A stretch of DNA of 5,762 nt from Candidatus Bathyarchaeota archaeon. GTDB lineage: Archaea; Thermoproteota; Bathyarchaeia; Bathyarchaeales; SOJC01. The notes below the pieces were generated by a model that saw nothing but the letters and a program-made list of their open reading frames with translations, searched no databases and was not told the DNA's origin. Within the stretch, counting starts at the first letter, position 1. Every line of letters begins with the position of its first letter. The translations under genes were made by a program, and so were the position numbers. The stretch covers positions 1 to 5,762 of the forward strand of contig JAUWDF010000053.1 of the NCBI GenBank assembly GCA_030608925.1. The letters are read 5' to 3'. This document shows positions 4,357 through 5,762 of the stretch, one piece after another.

Positions 4357-4788
4357 ATGGAACCGTGGCTAGGAATGAAGCTCCCATTTAAATTGCATAA
4401 GACAAGGTTCGTAGTAGTAAACGCGATCTTCGCTATCACAGCCACTCTCTTAGAGTGGGCTGGAACCACAACAAACATGTACGTCTACGCAAGCAGTTTC
4501 CACAGCGTCCTCAACGTACCCCTGATAATTATTGCTTATTGGATTGTTATAGGTCACACATCTTGGGTCGTTTACAGGAAATTCGGTTGGGTTGCTGGAG
4601 TCCTCACGGGCATAATGATCGATCTGCCCTTCGAATTCTTAGCCTTTCATCTAGGGTGGTGGACATGGATTCCAAGCTGGTCCCCGGCCATTTTCTTCAA
4701 TGCTCCAGTAGCAAACTTCATAGTTTATCTGAGTGTGAGCTTAGGAAGCATCCTAACCTACAAGTACGTAATGAAACCCAAACTGTGA
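4357..4788 (+). CDS. Short membrane protein resembling the CruF/DUF422 carotenoid biosynthesis family
   Basis: The 143-residue product has four hydrophobic segments, about 18-37, 53-73, 78-98 and 118-138. Family-like features are E-W-A-G-T-T-T-N-x-Y-x-Y (33-44), D-L-P-F-E (89-93), G-W-W-T-W (100-104) and F-F-N-A-P-V-A-N-F (113-121). These parallel the E-x-x-G, D-x-x-x-E, W-x-W and Y-F-G-x-P-x-x-N-F marks of DUF422 proteins, which include bisanhydrobacterioruberin hydratase (CruF). CruF is roughly twice as long, so this is a short relative or half-length form; carotenoid activity is not established and no carotenoid genes are nearby. ATG 4357 is chosen because it fits the TATA box with a very short leader; ATG 4375 has AGGA only one base away. 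Confidence 0.6.
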   Translation: MEPWLGMKLPFKLHKTRFVVVNAIFAITATLLEWAGTTTNMYVYASSFHSVLNVPLIIIAYWIVIGHTSWVVYRKFGWVAGVLTGIMIDLPFEFLAFHLGWWTWIPSWSPAIFFNAPVANFIVYLSVSLGSILTYKYVMKPKL

Positions 4789-4830
4789 TACATGCACCAT
4801 GAGTAAGTGCGCCATGCAGAATGAGATTTC

Positions 4831-4842
4831 AGCGCGCGCGCA
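4831..4842. repeat. GC-rich motif variant between the last two genes
   Basis: AGCGCGCGCGCA is the longest uninterrupted CG alternation in the right half. It lies about 45 bases after the stop of the membrane gene and 50 bases before the molybdoenzyme start, just upstream of that gene's TATA box. No T-run terminator is seen in this gap. Confidence 0.5.
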
Positions 4843-4857
4843 GAGTCCTAGCTGTTG

Positions 4858-4872
4858 AATATAAGATTTATT
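4858..4872 (+). promoter_or_regulatory. TATA box of the molybdopterin oxidoreductase gene
   Basis: AATATAAG (4858-4865) and GATTTATT (4865-4872) are overlapping candidates. Their expected starts (about 4888 and 4894) coincide with ATG 4894, so the mRNA is probably leaderless. No Shine-Dalgarno site precedes the ATG. Confidence 0.5.
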
Positions 4873-4893
4873 TGCTACCATATAGCTGAAGCT

Positions 4894-5762
4894 ATGGATG
4901 CTACTTTGAGAGAGATAAGAACCGTCTGTCATCGCGATTGTCCAGATACTTGTTTCATAGATGTGCTTGTGGAAGGTGATAAGATTGTATCAACAAAGGG
5001 CAGCACTGCTAACCCTGTTACTCAGGGGTTCACTTGCCCGAGGGGTGTTGGTGATGCAAAACGGGTTTACAGCAAAGCAAGAGTTCTTTACCCGCACATA
5101 AAATCAGATGGGAAGTCCCGGTCGGGCTTTAGGCGAGTTAACTGGAATGAAGTTATACAATTTGTTGCTGAGAAACTCCGGAATGTTATGGACGAGTATG
5201 GGAAGGAGTCTGTTCTATTATATGATTACCCGGGCAATCAAGGATTTCTCGCATGGCAGTATCCTAGAAGACTCTGGTTTGCTCTAGGTGCAACCACTAC
5301 CGATTATGCCCTTTGCAGTAGCTCTGGACATAGAGGAATTGGCCTCCATTATGGACTCACCTACGGTTTACAACCGGAGGATGTGCTAAATATGAAGGCT
5401 GTTACTTTCTGGGGTTGCAACGCGAAAGTCAGTTTTCCTCATCAATGGTCCTTAGCCATGAAAGCTAAGAAACATAAGGACTGCACAATTGTTGCCATAG
5501 ATTCTCGAAAGAGTCGAACCGCAGAATCATCTGATATTTGGTTGAATCCTCGTCCTGGAAGCGACGTCGCATTAGCTTACGGCATCGCAAGATATCTCAT
5601 CGAAAACGATGGCACAAACAAAAATTTCATTCAAGAATGGACCCAAGGCTACGAACAGTATGAAGAAGAAGCCTTGGAGTGGACGCCCGAACTTGTTGAG
5701 GAAACAACAGGGCTTACTTGGAAACAGGTTGAAGAGCTAGGAGATATCTATATCGAAAAACA
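4894..5762 (+). CDS. Molybdopterin oxidoreductase (DMSO reductase superfamily), N-terminal part
   Basis: The window cuts the gene after about 289 codons; full members have roughly 650-800 residues. The N-terminus carries a [4Fe-4S] motif, C12-x3-C16-x3-C20-x27-C48, followed by P-R-G. Next come V-N-W-N-E (82-86), the usual helix entry of domain I, then Y-x-x-x-G-N-Q-G (110-117). L-C-S-S-S-G-H (140-146) places C141 where Cys or Sec coordinates Mo/W in formate dehydrogenase- and Nap-like enzymes. W-G-C-N-A (173-177), I-D-S-R-K-S-R-T-A (202-210) and P-R-P-G-S-D-V-A-L (219-227) are cofactor-binding marks for the bis-pyranopterin guanine dinucleotide. There is no Tat signal, so it is probably cytoplasmic. 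Substrate cannot be assigned; partner subunits would lie beyond the window. It is probably translated from a leaderless mRNA. Confidence 0.9.
   Translation, partial: MDATLREIRTVCHRDCPDTCFIDVLVEGDKIVSTKGSTANPVTQGFTCPRGVGDAKRVYSKARVLYPHIKSDGKSRSGFRRVNWNEVIQFVAEKLRNVMDEYGKESVLLYDYPGNQGFLAWQYPRRLWFALGATTTDYALCSSSGHRGIGLHYGLTYGLQPEDVLNMKAVTFWGCNAKVSFPHQWSLAMKAKKHKDCTIVAIDSRKSRTAESSDIWLNPRPGSDVALAYGIARYLIENDGTNKNFIQEWTQGYEQYEEEALEWTPELVEETTGLTWKQVEELGDIYIEK

Noticed and set aside
4455..4802. Plus-strand 115-residue frame overlapping the CruF-like gene
   Set aside because: It is the +2 shadow of 4357-4788: rich in Arg/His/Ser and without membrane segments, while the other frame has clear helices and family marks.
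203..4842. CRISPR array from the recurring GC motif
   Set aside because: Copies are about 10 bases, irregularly spaced by hundreds of bases with genes between; no repeat-spacer structure and no cas gene.

Overview
The window looks like an archaeal chromosome. Shine-Dalgarno sites are of the GGTGA type, AT-rich TATA-like boxes sit about 25-30 bases before probable transcript starts, some genes look leaderless, and poly-T tracts follow stop codons. A tandem AbrB-fold protein and many small orphan genes fit this. The style of the histidine kinase tail and the mix of families would suit an uncultivated Thermoproteota lineage such as Bathyarchaeia, but that placement is inference.

Layout. 1-40 is the tail of a plus-strand gene, ending at a C-run/T-run terminator. 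41-365 has no recognisable gene but holds a GC-rich hairpin. 366-559 is a compact pair of very small plus-strand genes: a 36-residue zinc ribbon whose stop overlaps the start of a 27-residue cationic peptide. 632-814 (minus) is a two-helix membrane protein. 984-1799 (minus) is a 271-residue orphan with a possible winged-helix end; it diverges from a small membrane protein at 1906-2067. 2175-2468 (minus) is a tandem AbrB/SpoVT-fold protein. 2601-2753 (minus) is an N-terminal remnant of a GNAT acetyltransferase. 2846-3325 (minus) is a nitrobindin/lipocalin-like beta-barrel protein. 3548-3808 (minus) is a charged helical orphan. 3809-4356 contains decayed sequence, including the last ~45 residues of a sensor histidine kinase. 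4357-4788 (plus) is a short membrane protein resembling the CruF/DUF422 carotenoid family. 4894 to the window end (plus) is the N-terminal ~290 residues of a molybdopterin oxidoreductase.

The left and middle parts look like an accessory island of short, mostly single-gene transcripts and gene debris; the right edge returns to ordinary metabolism. No multi-gene pathway is visible. The feature that ties the region together is a recurring GC-rich word, close to ATGCGCGCGT. It occurs about ten times, always outside the interior of the well-supported genes, and at several places it forms the very start or end of a small or truncated reading frame. This is the least explained signal here.
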